Positions 36,741 to 47,429 of a stretch of DNA of 64,000 bases are shown here, one piece after another (within the stretch, counting starts at the first letter, position 1; every line of letters starts with the position of its first letter). This DNA comes from Planctomycetaceae bacterium. Lineage in GTDB: Bacteria; Planctomycetota; Planctomycetia; Planctomycetales; Planctomycetaceae. The stretch lies in contig JAQWSQ010000017.1 of assembly GCA_029243145.1 (NCBI GenBank), forward strand, positions 27,849 through 91,848, read 5' to 3'. The notes beneath the pieces were generated by a model. That model had not been told where the DNA came from. It searched no databases and worked only from the letters and a program-made list of their open reading frames with translations. The position numbers and the translations under genes were made by a program.

Positions 36741-38696
36741 TCAAAAGAAGAAATACCGCCAGAGGAATCGGTACTCAGCGATTGGAAACGTCGCGTCACC
36801 GATCAGGTGCGTGGGTGCCACTTCAAAGCCGAACGAAGAATAATCTTGGGTGATGGGAGGTGACGGCTTTTTTGGTTTTCGCCCGATGGCATCCGGGACC
36901 ATCCGCGTCAATTGCTGCAAGGAGGCATGCACTTCGATCAATCGGCGTGGTAATGCATAATTGGCGAACTGCTTTCGATGGACTTCTAGCGCGGGCTGAC
37001 CGTTTTCCAAGAGCTTCACACACTCTTCCAGAATCTTCCGATTGGAACCCCAGAACAAGACGACTTCATCCTTCACATGTACCAGAAGAATTTCATGGCC
37101 GTGTGGGCCAACGAGTTCTTGAAGCCGTTTTTCGTTGATGCTGTGCTCTCCCTCCCAGACGGCCTCCAGAAGATCTGTTCGATGGCCGGCGATCTGTCTC
37201 TGATTTTCGTAATAGACGAACTTAGGCATCGGCAAGACGGTCAATCCCTCTTTGAGCAGGTTCTCGGTATGATTGGCCACCTCTTTCTTGATGAAGGTCA
37301 CGAGTCTCTTCGAGCGTCCGGCCACTTCGATATCAGTGGAAACCAATGCCTCTACCAGGTGAGGAAGTGATCGTTCTCCCAGGAGCTTCAATCGTAATGT
37401 CGCGGCGGCACGTTTCTTAAACTCAGTCGCCCCAAGTTCTTCGACCAGCATTTTGATGTCTTGATCGGTGACCGGTTCGGGTTCATTTTGGTTGGGTTTA
37501 TAGACTGTTCCTCGCGAAAATTTAATGAGTTCCGCCAGCCGTTGGCTAAAGTTCTCCTGATCTTCGGGCTTGAGAATGATCAGTAAGTTCGCCAGTCCGT
37601 CGATGGTCGGGTTTTCATTTTTATAGACAGCGGAACGGGCTTCGACGATGGAATTCCAAAGTTCGTCGATGACTCCATAAAAAGTTTCATTTTGGGGAGA
37701 CAAATACGGCTCGACCAGTTCGACCAACGAACGATGATTGATGGACCGCTTGAATATCCATAACGCGATTTGTTGCAGGAGCTGAGAATTTTTGATTTCT
37801 CCTGCCGTTTTACTCATCCCAAAAATCAGTTGACCATTTGGGAAGCCTTTGAGCGACGGGACTGAGACTGGGGTTCCCCACTGACTGAGTAGCTTTTGTG
37901 AGGCTGCGGGGAGTTCTTTGTCGAGGGAGAGTTGAAACCTCAGATGCATTCCTTCGTCAATATTTGCGGCAAAGAATCCATGATTGATATGATTGATCAC
38001 CTCAAAGGCTCGCTTGCGGGTCTCGTCTGGTTGTCCCAGTAACAGGGTGTCTAGATCGCGCTCCATCTGTTTATCAAACTGGTCTGGGCGAAAGTGATCC
38101 ACATTCACATGAAAGAGAAAGTCGGCTTTGGAGAGTCGTTCCTCGGGGTCGGAAGAAACATCCGAAAGAGAAGAGTCTGACTTCAAATATTTTTCTAACA
38201 CCTCTTTTGTGAGGCACAGCAGCCCACTTTTTCCTTGTCTGCAGACATAGGCATCTTGACTCCTATTAATTCGTTCTTTTAAGTGATGGATTTCTCCCTC
38301 AGAAAATTGTTCAGCAGTGAGATTGAAATTCTTGGCCATTAACTCTGTTTGAGTGAAGGGAACTTTCACAACCAAATGCTGGAGAGAATCATCACTCAGA
38401 GTTCGATTTCCCCAATCGAATAGGCAGGCAGAAAAATTGCCTTCCCAATCGATTCCTTGGCTGATCGTCAGATAGGACAACACGTATTACATCAGTGTTT
38501 TGACCGGTACTTGCCAGCCAGCTCGATCTTTATTCAACGTGTCGATTTTTTGATCGAGTGCCTCAACATTGCGTAGCGACAGGCTCATAAGGCTTTCTGC
38601 AGGGATCGCTTCCAGAAACTTTTTCGGCGGGTCTTCCGCTCGGAGAGTCGGAATCGGGATGAAGATAATCAGAATGAATGCAATTGACGATTTGAT
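36741..38696 (-). pseudogene. Secreted protein with HEAT-like segment, broken by TAA and a lost start
   Basis: On the minus strand a GAGGAG ribosome site is followed by ATC, not ATG, at 38694-38696. Reading on in that frame gives a good signal peptide ('KSSIAFILIIFIPIP' ending 'TLRAED'). A mature start follows ('PPKKFLEAIPAESLMSLSLR'), then a TAA at 38487-38489, then 580 further open codons to 36741. Those open codons include a HEAT-like stretch ('VEELGATEFKKRAAATLRLK') around codon 340 and Leu-rich helices throughout; I do not recognise the function. The long open part has only a GTG at 38483 without a ribosome site. Both defects together make a decayed gene likely. It is a planctomycete-type protein by look; this family call is inference. 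Confidence 0.75.
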
Positions 38697-38841
38697 GGTT
38701 CAGCTCCTCGACTGACAAGGGAATTCGGGCCGTGATTTGCCCGCCTGTAGTATCTAAGTCGAAACGGACGCCGAATTCTTACGCAAAATCGAGAAAAAAT
38801 AATGATCTCGAAGATCTTGCGTCCTGAAATCTGGTAAGCAT

Positions 38842-38956
38842 CGCACATACTCACGCGAGCGCGTGCATGTGCGCCCGGCTTGAGGTTTTTGAGAACGCTG
38901 ATCTTCGCTAATAAACGCTGATCAGGAGATTTGAATCTGATGAGTGAAGATCAGCG
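38842..38956. repeat. Two inverted repeats downstream of ftsH
   Basis: First, a compound hairpin at 38842-38873: outer arms CGCACAT and ATGTGCG enclose inner arms CACGCG and CGCGTG. Second, 11-base arms CGCTGATCTTC (38896-38906) and GAAGATCAGCG (38946-38956) with a 39-base spacer. Neither has a T tract to be an intrinsic terminator for ftsH. They look like dispersed genomic repeats. Confidence 0.5.
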
Positions 38957-39009
38957 AGAATTAGTGTTCCTGTTGCATCTCATGGACTACTCATAAAAAT
39001 TACTGACTG

Positions 39010-41082
39010 TTACATCCGCTCAGCCGTCGGTGGCTGAGAGTCGTCATCACTGCCGTCTTCTTCACTCTTAGTTTCATTCAGTTTTGGGGCGACGGTAGGA
39101 GTGGGTGTTTTGGTGTCTTCCTCTTTGAAGGTTCCCGGCATGACTGATGGGCCCTTTTTGTGCGCATCGAGAATCCGCTTGATGTGCTTGTCGCCCATCA
39201 CTTCAACTTCGAGCAGTTCTTTGGTCATTTGCTCCAGAAGTTCTTGTCGATCTTTGAGGATTTCGGCTGCCGCGTGCATACATTCATCGATGATTTTCTT
39301 GACTTCTAAATCAATCTCGCGTGCGGTTTGCTCGCTATGGGAATGTTCTCCCGAACTGCCGGAATTCATGAGGAAGGGCGAGCGCTGAACGTCGCTGTAA
39401 TGAACGCGCCCCAGTTTGGCCGACATGCCGAACTCGGTCACCATGCGGCGAGCGATATCTGTGGCGCGTTGCAAATCATTTTGAGCGCCCGTCGAAGATT
39501 CCTGATAAATCAAATCTTCGGAGGCGATTCCTCCCAGCATGACATTGATGCGGCTGATCAATTCACTGCGAGTCACCAGCATGCGGTCGTCTTCCGGTCG
39601 CTGCATCATGTAGCCGAGTGCTCCGAAACCGCGCGGGATGATGGAGATTTTGTGGACGGGATCGGTGTTGGGCAGGCTGATGGCAACCAACGCGTGGCCG
39701 CATTCGTGGTAGGCGACTCGTTGTTTCTCATCTTCGTGGATGAGTCGGGTGGATTTCTCCAGACCGGCGACGACTCGTTCAATCCCTTCTTCAAACTCCG
39801 CCATCGAAACCCGCGTTTTGTCGTTACGCGCTGCGAGCAGGGCGGCTTCGTTGACGAGGTTTGCCAAGTCGGCTCCGACAAATCCGGGTGAGATTTTGGC
39901 GATCTTTTCGAGATCAACACTGTCGTCCATTTTGATTTTTGTCGCGTGGACTTTTAGAATCGCATAGCGTCCATTGAAGTCGGGACGATCGACCAACACA
40001 TTACGGTCAAAACGACCGGGACGCATGAGTGCCGGGTCGAGAGTTTCCGGTCGGTTGGTGGCACCAATGACGATCACGCTTTGATCCGAAGAAAACCCGT
40101 CCATCTCGACGAGTAAAGCATTTAATGTTTGTTCGCGTTCGTCATGTCCGCCCGGCATACCGCTGCCGCGAGTTTTGCCGAGAGCGTCCAGCTCATCGAT
40201 AAAGATGATGGAAGGGGATCGCTGTGCGGCTTGTTGGAACATATCCCGCACACGGGCCGCCCCCACACCCACAAACATTTCGACAAAGTCCGAACCGGAC
40301 AAAGAAAAGAAGGGGACTCCGGCTTCTCCCGCGACGGCTTTTGCGAGGAGCGTTTTACCCGTCCCAGGAGGGCCGACAAGCAGGACACCGCGTGGAATGC
40401 GTCCTCCCAGAGATTGATACTTCTCGGGACTTTTGAGGAATCCGACGACTTCTTTCAACTCGTCGACGGCTTCTTCAATGCCGGCGATATCTTTGAAGGT
40501 GATTTCAATATCTTCCTGAGCGAACAATTTTCCCCGACTACGTCCAAATGACATCGCCGATCCGGCTCCACCCATGCGACGCATAATGAACATCATGAAG
40601 AGCAAGAACACGACGAGGAGAATGATCATCCCCATCATCTGTTGTAACTCACTCGGTGGCTTGGTGAATTCGTATTCGATTTGTCGAGCGTAAAGATCAT
40701 CCGTCAGTTCATCGAGACTTTCGTCCGAGACTCCCACGGTTGGTAGGTAGAAGTATTTCGTCGGAGTCTCAGAGTCGCTGGTTTTCCCGGCTTCAACTTC
40801 TGGATGATCCTGATAAGTGATGTAGCCGGGATTGATTTGCAGTTTGTACACATTCGAGCCGTCCAGCACATTATCACGCAGCTCGCGTTTAAATTTGCTG
40901 AACGTAATTTCTTCACCACGTGAGCGTGTATTGACGATCGAATACACGAGCATCAAAACGGTTCCACCCAGGAGAAACATCCAAAAAAGATTGCTGGAGG
41001 GGCGTTCAGATTTCTTGTCGTCCTGTTTTCGAGACGAGGAATCTTTTTGGTCAGACGGCTGCGAAGGGTCTTTTTTCGACAT
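39010..41082 (-). CDS. ftsH: ATP-dependent zinc metalloprotease FtsH
   Basis: 690 residues. A Lys/Ser-rich leader precedes TM1 (about 31-50), a periplasmic domain, TM2 (about 150-168), and the AAA+ domain with Walker A 'GPPGTGKT' (237-244) and 'FIDELDALG'. The M41 protease has the zinc motif 'HECGH' near residue 460. The C-terminus is an acidic, Pro/Thr-rich tail. FtsH degrades membrane and short-lived cytoplasmic proteins. It is monocistronic here, with a possible TATAAT -10 about 90 bases upstream of the start. Confidence 0.97.
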   Translation of the reverse strand: MSKKDPSQPSDQKDSSSRKQDDKKSERPSSNLFWMFLLGGTVLMLVYSIVNTRSRGEEITFSKFKRELRDNVLDGSNVYKLQINPGYITYQDHPEVEAGKTSDSETPTKYFYLPTVGVSDESLDELTDDLYARQIEYEFTKPPSELQQMMGMIILLVVFLLFMMFIMRRMGGAGSAMSFGRSRGKLFAQEDIEITFKDIAGIEEAVDELKEVVGFLKSPEKYQSLGGRIPRGVLLVGPPGTGKTLLAKAVAGEAGVPFFSLSGSDFVEMFVGVGAARVRDMFQQAAQRSPSIIFIDELDALGKTRGSGMPGGHDEREQTLNALLVEMDGFSSDQSVIVIGATNRPETLDPALMRPGRFDRNVLVDRPDFNGRYAILKVHATKIKMDDSVDLEKIAKISPGFVGADLANLVNEAALLAARNDKTRVSMAEFEEGIERVVAGLEKSTRLIHEDEKQRVAYHECGHALVAISLPNTDPVHKISIIPRGFGALGYMMQRPEDDRMLVTRSELISRINVMLGGIASEDLIYQESSTGAQNDLQRATDIARRMVTEFGMSAKLGRVHYSDVQRSPFLMNSGSSGEHSHSEQTAREIDLEVKKIIDECMHAAAEILKDRQELLEQMTKELLEVEVMGDKHIKRILDAHKKGPSVMPGTFKEEDTKTPTPTVAPKLNETKSEEDGSDDDSQPPTAERM

Positions 41083-41516
41083 GGCATTTTCGAGGACCGA
41101 TCAAAATTGACCGGATTTGAGGTCTTTTTATGAACTGGAGATCATGGCATCGATTCGATTCTGCCTCACATTATAGCGCTTTGAGCGGAGAAAGGCGATG
41201 AAGTGGGCGGAAAGTGAGGATCTCTTCAGAGCCAATGGCTCTTTCTTGTGGCCGAGACGACACGTTTTGCCCCTTGAAAACAAGACTCCCACGAGCCTCT
41301 ACGAACCATGAGTTTTCGTAAGCCGTGATAAACTTGCGGCATTTTTCCAGACCACCTAGAATATTCCTCACTCGCAGTTGCGATGCAAATATCAGTCACA
41401 CCGTGGCTTACATCGAGATTGCCAACTCGTCGAACAATTTGGATGATTCGCATCGCCTTTTGCAGAATAACATTCTGGACACTTTCCATCTTCGACCTCA
41501 CTCACTGAATCCCACC
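41083..41516. promoter_or_regulatory. Divergent ftsH/dxr intergenic region with ftsH -10
   Basis: A TATAAT hexamer on the minus strand at 41170-41175 is a good candidate -10 for ftsH, but no clear -35 is seen 16-18 bases further. At 41228-41242 a small AGAGCC-AAT-GGCTCT hairpin is followed by TTCTT on the plus strand. The reading frame of dxr is open through the last 190 bases without encoding DXR sequence. No gene is supported. Confidence 0.4.
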
Positions 41517-42665
41517 ATGAAACAGATTGCTGTATTGGGATCAACGGGGTCAATCGGGACGAGCACGCTCGATGTCGCCGACGCACATCAGGATCGCTTG
41601 AACATCTACGGATTGGCGGCTCGATCCAGTTGGGAGCAGTTGGCCGAGCAGACTCATCGATGCCAACCGACCATTGCCGTCCTGACCGACGAATCGCTGT
41701 CAGGAACCATTGATCACTCACGTTTTCATCCCGACACCAAACTGGTTTTCGGCGCGGAAGGCATCGAACAGCTTGTGACTGCTTCTGACGTTGATATGGT
41801 CGTTTCGGGGATCGTCGGGGCTGCCGGGTTGCAGGGAACCTGGAAAGCCCTTGAAGCCGGCAAAGATATCGCCTTGGCGAATAAAGAAACGATGGTCGTT
41901 GCAGGACCATTGATTATGCAGTTGGCCAAAGCCAACAATTGCCGCCTGATTCCCGTTGATAGCGAACATTCTGCGTTATTTCAGGCGATGTTGTGCGGTC
42001 GACGAGAAGAGATCAAAACATTGATACTGACCGCGAGTGGTGGCCCTTTCCGCGGGAAGACGGCCAAAGAACTCGAATCGGTCACGCGGGAAGCCGCTTT
42101 GAATCATCCGACCTGGGAAATGGGTCCGAAAATCACCATCGATTCTGCGACGATGATGAATAAAGCGCTAGAAGTGATCGAGGCGCGTTGGCTCTTCGAT
42201 TTCCCGGCTGAAAAAATTGAGGTCGTCATTCATCCACAATCGGTGATCCATTCGTTCGTGGAATACGTTGACGGCTCGGTCATGGCTCAATTATCCCCCC
42301 CCGATATGAAACTTCCCATCCAATATGCGTTATCATATCCCCAGCGTTGGGAGGGAGTCAGCCCCCGTATGGATTGGAAATCCGGATTTCAGTTTCATTT
42401 TGAAACTCCCGACCGTGAAGCATTTCCGGCGTTAGATCTCGGTTTTGAGGTCGCCGAACGGGGAGGAACCTGTGGAGCCGTCTTGAATGCCGCCAATGAG
42501 GTGGCTGTTGAGCGGTTTCTTGCAGGAGAGTTGGAATTTTGTCACATTTCACGGCTCTGCCGCGATATTCTTGAATCACACGATTACCACCCGAGTCCTT
42601 CACTGGAGGAATTACTCACACTAGATGAGTGGACTCGCAAGGAGACATACAGTTGGAAACTTTAG
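41517..42665 (+). CDS. dxr: 1-deoxy-D-xylulose 5-phosphate reductoisomerase
   Basis: 382 residues from the ATG at 41517 ('MKQIAVLGSTGSIGTSTLD', the NADPH-binding start of the family); the frame is open upstream but that part is not DXR. Catalytic metal and substrate pieces are 'IPVDSEHSALFQ', 'ILTASGGPFRG' and 'TIDSATMMNKALEVIEA'. It makes 2-C-methyl-D-erythritol 4-phosphate, the committed step of the MEP isoprenoid pathway. It overlaps rseP by 13 bases, the conserved dxr-rseP pairing. Confidence 0.96.
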   Translation: MKQIAVLGSTGSIGTSTLDVADAHQDRLNIYGLAARSSWEQLAEQTHRCQPTIAVLTDESLSGTIDHSRFHPDTKLVFGAEGIEQLVTASDVDMVVSGIVGAAGLQGTWKALEAGKDIALANKETMVVAGPLIMQLAKANNCRLIPVDSEHSALFQAMLCGRREEIKTLILTASGGPFRGKTAKELESVTREAALNHPTWEMGPKITIDSATMMNKALEVIEARWLFDFPAEKIEVVIHPQSVIHSFVEYVDGSVMAQLSPPDMKLPIQYALSYPQRWEGVSPRMDWKSGFQFHFETPDREAFPALDLGFEVAERGGTCGAVLNAANEVAVERFLAGELEFCHISRLCRDILESHDYHPSPSLEELLTLDEWTRKETYSWKL

Positions 42666-44731
42666 CTGCCCTTCCTGATCTTGATTTTCTGATCAACATT
42701 ATGCGCGTCGCCATCGGCCTCGGATTGGTCATTTTTTTCCACGAACTCGGACACTTCGCCGTCGCCAAATGGTGCGACGTGATGGTGGAACGATTCAGTA
42801 TCGGCTTTGGGCCTATCATCTTGAGTCGAACGTGGGGAGAGACGGAGTATGCCTTCTCGGCAATCCCGTTTGGCGGCTATGTCAAAATGCTGGGACAAGA
42901 CGATATGGATCCCGGACAGATGACCGATGAGGAAGTCTCAGAAGATCCTCGCTCTTACATGGCCAAGAAAGTGTGGCAGCGGATGGCCATCATCTCGGCG
43001 GGAGTCATCATGAACATCATCACGGGTATGCTTTTCTTTGCTTGTTCGTACATGATGGGTGTCGAACAAGCTCCCCCCGTCGTTGGCAATACTGCCATCG
43101 GACTTCCCGCATGGGAAAGTGGACTGCAAACCGGTGATGAAATCACCTCTATCAATGGTAAGCGAATTACATCTTTTACCGACCTCAAACTTGCGGTGGC
43201 ACTTTCGAATGGACCTCTCAAAGTCGAAGTCAAAAAAGCAGACGGTGAAAAACAAAATCTGGAAATCATGCCCGATGAGTCGGGCGATCTCAGAGTGTTG
43301 GGAATCGGTCTCTCGCAAGGACTGACCATCCCCGACGAGAAACAACTTGATGGAGCATCCTTCACGATTTCCTCTTCGGGAGCAGAGCGTGCGGAACCTC
43401 CGTTTGAACCGGAAGATACCATCCGCAAAATCGGTGAAGTGGAGATCTCTTATTACCACCAAATGAAAGATATTGTCGCCCGCAAGCCGGGAGACTCATT
43501 GGATGTTTATGTTCAGCGGAAAGGTGATTCTGCCGGTGAACTGACGAAAATCGTCGTACCCCCAACTCGTTTTTTAGAACTCGGATTGGTGATGGATATT
43601 GGCGGTATCAAGCACATCAAGAAAAACTCTCCCGCTGCAAAGGCGGGATTAAAGAACGGCGACAAAATTGTGCTGGTCAACGAACAGCAAGTCGGCCCAG
43701 AGATCGATCCCCTCCGATTATCGGAAGCTTTCTCATCACTCGCCGGAGAAAAAGTCATCGTCTATGTCCGACGCGAATCGGGCAACGAGCCGAGTCCTAC
43801 TCTCTCGGATGAAAGTGAAATGCCGGAAGGTCTGGAAAACACGGAAGGGCTTGTCCGCATCGAAATCACTCCAGACGATATTCCCGCGTGGACCGAGCGA
43901 CCAACCGGTCCCGATGTTCCCATGACGGCTCCTTCCATCGGTATCGCGTATGAAATTACGCGGACAGTCCTCTCGGTCAAAGCCGGTAGCCCTGCGGATG
44001 GTAAGATTCAAGCAGGAGACCGCGTGCAAGCTCTCGAATTCATGGCAACCACAGCGGAAGCGGATTCTGAAGCTGAAGGTGAGGAGAGTGAAGTCATTCA
44101 ATTTGCGGATGCGGAAAACAAAAAGCGTCCGACCGATTGGGCCTATCCATTCTGGGCGATTCAAAGACTCCGCGATCGTGAAATCAAACTCACAGTGTCT
44201 CGTGCGGGGGAATCAAAGGAAGTGACCTTGATTCCTGTCGAAATTCCAGACAACGAATGGTATCTGCCGATTCGCGGTCTGGTTTTGACCATCGATACCT
44301 ACACATTGCAAACTGACGATTTCGGTGAGGCGATGTCCATGGGTGTCAATCAGACCGAAAACAAAGGAATGGAAATCTTTCTGACTCTTCGTAGTCTGGT
44401 CCGCGGCGATGTCTCTGTCAAAAACTTGCAAGGTCCCGTTGGTATCGCGAATGCCGCCTATCAAATTGCCAGTCATGGTATGGGAGAACTGCTGGCGTTT
44501 CTCGGCTTCCTGTCAGTCAACCTGGCGATCCTGAACTTTCTACCGATTCCGATTCTCGATGGCGGTCACATGATCTTCCTGATCTGGGAAGGAATTACCG
44601 GTCAAAAACCGGGTGAAAAAGTGCTCGCCGCGGCCACATGGGTCGGCGCGATGTTCATTCTGTCTTTGGTAGCATTGGTGATGTATATGGATATCTTCGT
44701 CCGTATCCTCGGCTGGGGCGCAGGGGAATAA
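42653..44731 (+). CDS. rseP: RseP-type site-2 metalloprotease, extended form
   Basis: 692 residues from a TTG at 42653, chosen because AAGGAG sits eight bases upstream and the first helix follows. The zinc motif 'HELGH' is at residues 30-34, and the second signature 'PIPILDGGHM' is near the C-terminus. Between the membrane parts lie PDZ domains ('VVGNTAIGLPAWESGLQTGD', 'HIKKNSPAAKAGLKNGDKIV', and a third 'SVKAGSPADGKIQAGDRVQ'). The protein is about 240 residues longer than E. coli RseP, owing to acidic linkers and extra PDZ-like units. It cleaves membrane-bound regulators such as anti-sigma factors. Confidence 0.93.
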   Translation: METLAALPDLDFLINIMRVAIGLGLVIFFHELGHFAVAKWCDVMVERFSIGFGPIILSRTWGETEYAFSAIPFGGYVKMLGQDDMDPGQMTDEEVSEDPRSYMAKKVWQRMAIISAGVIMNIITGMLFFACSYMMGVEQAPPVVGNTAIGLPAWESGLQTGDEITSINGKRITSFTDLKLAVALSNGPLKVEVKKADGEKQNLEIMPDESGDLRVLGIGLSQGLTIPDEKQLDGASFTISSSGAERAEPPFEPEDTIRKIGEVEISYYHQMKDIVARKPGDSLDVYVQRKGDSAGELTKIVVPPTRFLELGLVMDIGGIKHIKKNSPAAKAGLKNGDKIVLVNEQQVGPEIDPLRLSEAFSSLAGEKVIVYVRRESGNEPSPTLSDESEMPEGLENTEGLVRIEITPDDIPAWTERPTGPDVPMTAPSIGIAYEITRTVLSVKAGSPADGKIQAGDRVQALEFMATTAEADSEAEGEESEVIQFADAENKKRPTDWAYPFWAIQRLRDREIKLTVSRAGESKEVTLIPVEIPDNEWYLPIRGLVLTIDTYTLQTDDFGEAMSMGVNQTENKGMEIFLTLRSLVRGDVSVKNLQGPVGIANAAYQIASHGMGELLAFLGFLSVNLAILNFLPIPILDGGHMIFLIWEGITGQKPGEKVLAAATWVGAMFILSLVALVMYMDIFVRILGWGAGE

Positions 44732-45157
44732 TCAGCAAACAGTTTCACGCAGCAGAGTAGGTCGGGTTAGTCCGAGCGGAGCGAGCCGTAACCCGACAAT
44801 CTGGGCAGCACCGATCGCTCGTCTATCGGTCTGGTATAGGCATCGGAAAGTTTCGTAGTTTTCGACCGCCTCTTAATCTCCCCTTGGCAAGGGGGAGAAA
44901 CTACTGGTGATCTTTTTCAACCGCGGAGTTCGCAGAGGACGCGGAGAAATAACAAAATGGGTGGCTGGAGACGAACGCAGTGAGCCCCCAGAGTGTAAGA
45001 GAGTTTTGTCGTCGGATGCCACTGGTGGGTTGCCAGCAGTGAAAGAAGTTGTCTCACGCAGAGGCGCAGCGACGCAGCGAAAAACAAACAAGCTCGCTCG
45101 CATCCGGGTAGCTGGATGCGCAAGAATTCAGACGAGATGCGTATTTGTTTTCAGCCA
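44732..45157. repeat. Repeat-rich intergenic region
   Basis: No gene is supported here. It holds: a hairpin with nine-base arms GTCGGGTTA / TAACCCGAC at 44761-44797; a hairpin TCTCCCCTT / AAGGGGGAGA at 44877-44898; G/A-rich 'cgcagaggcgcag' type stretches at about 44930-44945 and 45055-45080; and at 45108-45141 a half copy of the inverted-repeat element found at 54349. All look like dispersed non-coding repeats. Confidence 0.6.
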
Positions 45158-45841
45158 CTATGAAACGTCCAGCGATTCATTCGATGCAAGAATCACCGGC
45201 GTGGCGGATGTCTGGGCTTTCACGCTTGCGGCCCACGCCTCGACATCCTGTTCAATGGGGGGCCAGGTGTTGTAGTGCATGGAGATCACGGTTTTGGGCG
45301 AGAGAAAATTGATTGCCTTGATCGAATCTACGGGGCCCATTGTGAAATTGTCACCGATGGGAAGGATGGCCACATCGATGCCTTCTTCTCCGATCAGTTT
45401 CATATCGTAGAAGAGTCCGGTATCGCCGGCGTGATAGATTTTCTTCCCTTCCAGCGTGAACAATAATCCCGCCGGATTACCACCATACGAACCATCCGGC
45501 AAGGCAGAGCCGTGATGGGCGATGGTCAATTTCAGATGACCGAAGGGATGTGCGAATCCTCCGCCTAGATGTTGCGGGTGAGAGTTCTCGACGCCTTGAG
45601 CGGTCAGCCAGTTCACGATCTCAAAATTTGAGATCACGGTGGCACCGGTCCGCTTGGCGATGGCGACCGTATCGCCCACATGATCTTCATGACCATGTGT
45701 GACAATGATGAAATCAGGATTCACATCTTCCGCAGAGACGGTCGCTTGCGGGTTACCCGTCAAAAATGGGTCGATCAGTAACGTATGATCGCCGGTCTCG
45801 ATCTGAAAACAGGAATGTCCCAAGGCAGTGATCGTGGACAT
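45158..45841 (-). CDS. Metallo-beta-lactamase-fold hydrolase (UPF0173)
   Basis: 227 residues. The MBL metal motif 'THGHEDHVGD' is near residue 50, with later ligands in 'HHGSALPDG', 'IYHAGDTGLFYDM' and 'SMHYNTWP'. The family UPF0173/YtkL is defined by 'GHSCFQIETGDHTLLIDPFL' at the N-terminus. Substrate unknown; no signal peptide, so cytoplasmic. It follows pgi on the same strand after 27 bases, suggesting cotranscription. Confidence 0.92.
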   Translation of the reverse strand: MSTITALGHSCFQIETGDHTLLIDPFLTGNPQATVSAEDVNPDFIIVTHGHEDHVGDTVAIAKRTGATVISNFEIVNWLTAQGVENSHPQHLGGGFAHPFGHLKLTIAHHGSALPDGSYGGNPAGLLFTLEGKKIYHAGDTGLFYDMKLIGEEGIDVAILPIGDNFTMGPVDSIKAINFLSPKTVISMHYNTWPPIEQDVEAWAASVKAQTSATPVILASNESLDVS

Positions 45842-45868
45842 GCAGAATCTTCTCCGGGCTGACAGGTT

Positions 45869-47275
45869 TTAAGATTCCAGAATGCGATTCATATTCTGTT
45901 TGTAGGCTTCCACGCCCGGTTGGCCGTAAGGATTCACATCCATGTAACGACCTTCGAGTACCGTGGAAAGCATGAAGAACTGGAACAGTTCACCGAGGGT
46001 GGTTTCGTTGAGTTCAGGAACGGTCAAATCGGCGGTGGGGCGGTTCTCACCAGCGTATGCCTGATTGGTTCCCTGAATCGCAGCCGACATCACTTCGTTG
46101 AGCGACTTACCCGCGAAACGGTTCAAGTGATCCTGATCACGATCCGATTCAGGAATTGTGACATCATCAGTTTGCGAACCGCCAATGATGAGATTCGTAA
46201 TGAGTTTATCGCGTTGGCCTTCCTGATGCTGTTGGCCGCGACTGTGCAAATCGCGGGTGTTCACAACGGTTAAAGGGGTGGCGCCCTTTTCATCTTTCCC
46301 GAGGCTTTCTGAGAGCAGTTGGTCGTGCCAGAAGCCGAAGGCTTCCAATCGCAATCCCCAAGTCGAAAGCAATCGAATTGGCATGTCGTAATCATCTTCG
46401 AACGCTTTGCAGACAACCGTGTAATCGAAGACAGGGTTATGGCCGGGTTGCCCCGACTTGAACTTGCGGGTCATCGCGGCTGCTCCTTCGAGCATCTTGA
46501 CGATATCAAGACCCATGATCGCGGCGGGGAGAAGTCCGACTGCCGTGAACACCGAGAAACGTCCGCCGATTCCATCGGGGATCGGAAACGTCACGGGATA
46601 TTCATCGACTTCTGAGAGATCGCGGAGCTTTCCTTTTTCGCCCGTCACGGGGATCACAAATTCGGTCACTTCGTCCGTATCTTTGCCGTAAAATTCTTCT
46701 AATGCTTCTCGATACAAACGGAACGCCACCGCGGTTTCGAGAGTTCCCCCTGATTTGCTAATTGGCACGAGCGCCCAGCGATCATCAAAGACGGCAGGGT
46801 TGTCGCCGAGCACTTCGAGGAGTTCCAAAAGGCCTGCGGTCGCGTCGTTATCGACGTTATGCCCCTGAAAACTGATGCGTGGGACGCCGTCGCGAAAGTC
46901 GGCTGGCATCTCGTTGTGATGAGGATGACACATCGCCTCAAAACAAGCTCTCGCCCCCATGTAAGACCCGCCTATCCCCAGCAATATGACCCGGTCAACT
47001 TCTTCCTGCAACATCTCTGCAGCATCGATGATGCGACCGACCAAACTGTTTTCCTGATCGGCTTGATATTCAAACAACAACTTCTGTGGCCATTCAATGA
47101 ACCCGGCATCGAGCGGTTGTTTGTCTGCGGGGACTGGGTCTCCAGAATTGAACAGGTCCACATCTTCCAGCAATTCGGTGCGAGCTGCGAGCATGTCTTC
47201 GATGAGAGTCGCGGGATCGTAATCTCCCCACACTTTTTTGGCAGCGGTAGCATCGTATTTGACGGAGATCGTCAT
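45869..47275 (-). CDS. pgi: Glucose-6-phosphate isomerase
   Basis: 468 residues, of the shorter bacterial form. Sugar-isomerase signatures include 'VILLGIGGSYMGARACFEAM', 'ISKSGGTLETAVAFRLYREA' and 'GGRFSVFTAVGLLPAAIMGL'. The C-terminal 'GQPGVEAYKQNMNRIL' carries the active-site Lys region. It interconverts glucose 6-phosphate and fructose 6-phosphate. It is followed closely by the MBL hydrolase gene. GAAAG precedes the ATG. Confidence 0.95.
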   Translation of the reverse strand: MTISVKYDATAAKKVWGDYDPATLIEDMLAARTELLEDVDLFNSGDPVPADKQPLDAGFIEWPQKLLFEYQADQENSLVGRIIDAAEMLQEEVDRVILLGIGGSYMGARACFEAMCHPHHNEMPADFRDGVPRISFQGHNVDNDATAGLLELLEVLGDNPAVFDDRWALVPISKSGGTLETAVAFRLYREALEEFYGKDTDEVTEFVIPVTGEKGKLRDLSEVDEYPVTFPIPDGIGGRFSVFTAVGLLPAAIMGLDIVKMLEGAAAMTRKFKSGQPGHNPVFDYTVVCKAFEDDYDMPIRLLSTWGLRLEAFGFWHDQLLSESLGKDEKGATPLTVVNTRDLHSRGQQHQEGQRDKLITNLIIGGSQTDDVTIPESDRDQDHLNRFAGKSLNEVMSAAIQGTNQAYAGENRPTADLTVPELNETTLGELFQFFMLSTVLEGRYMDVNPYGQPGVEAYKQNMNRILES

Positions 47276-47429
47276 GAGGTCACTTTCTCGACGTGTTTTT
47301 TGTTCTTGACGTAATTTTCGTTGTCTCTATCTTTATTGAGATTACTCAGCCGCGCGGAGCGTGTCCACAGTCAACGCGCCTGCAAGTTTGCGACGAGAAA
47401 AGATTCACAAATACGAAGAGAGGCCGAGT

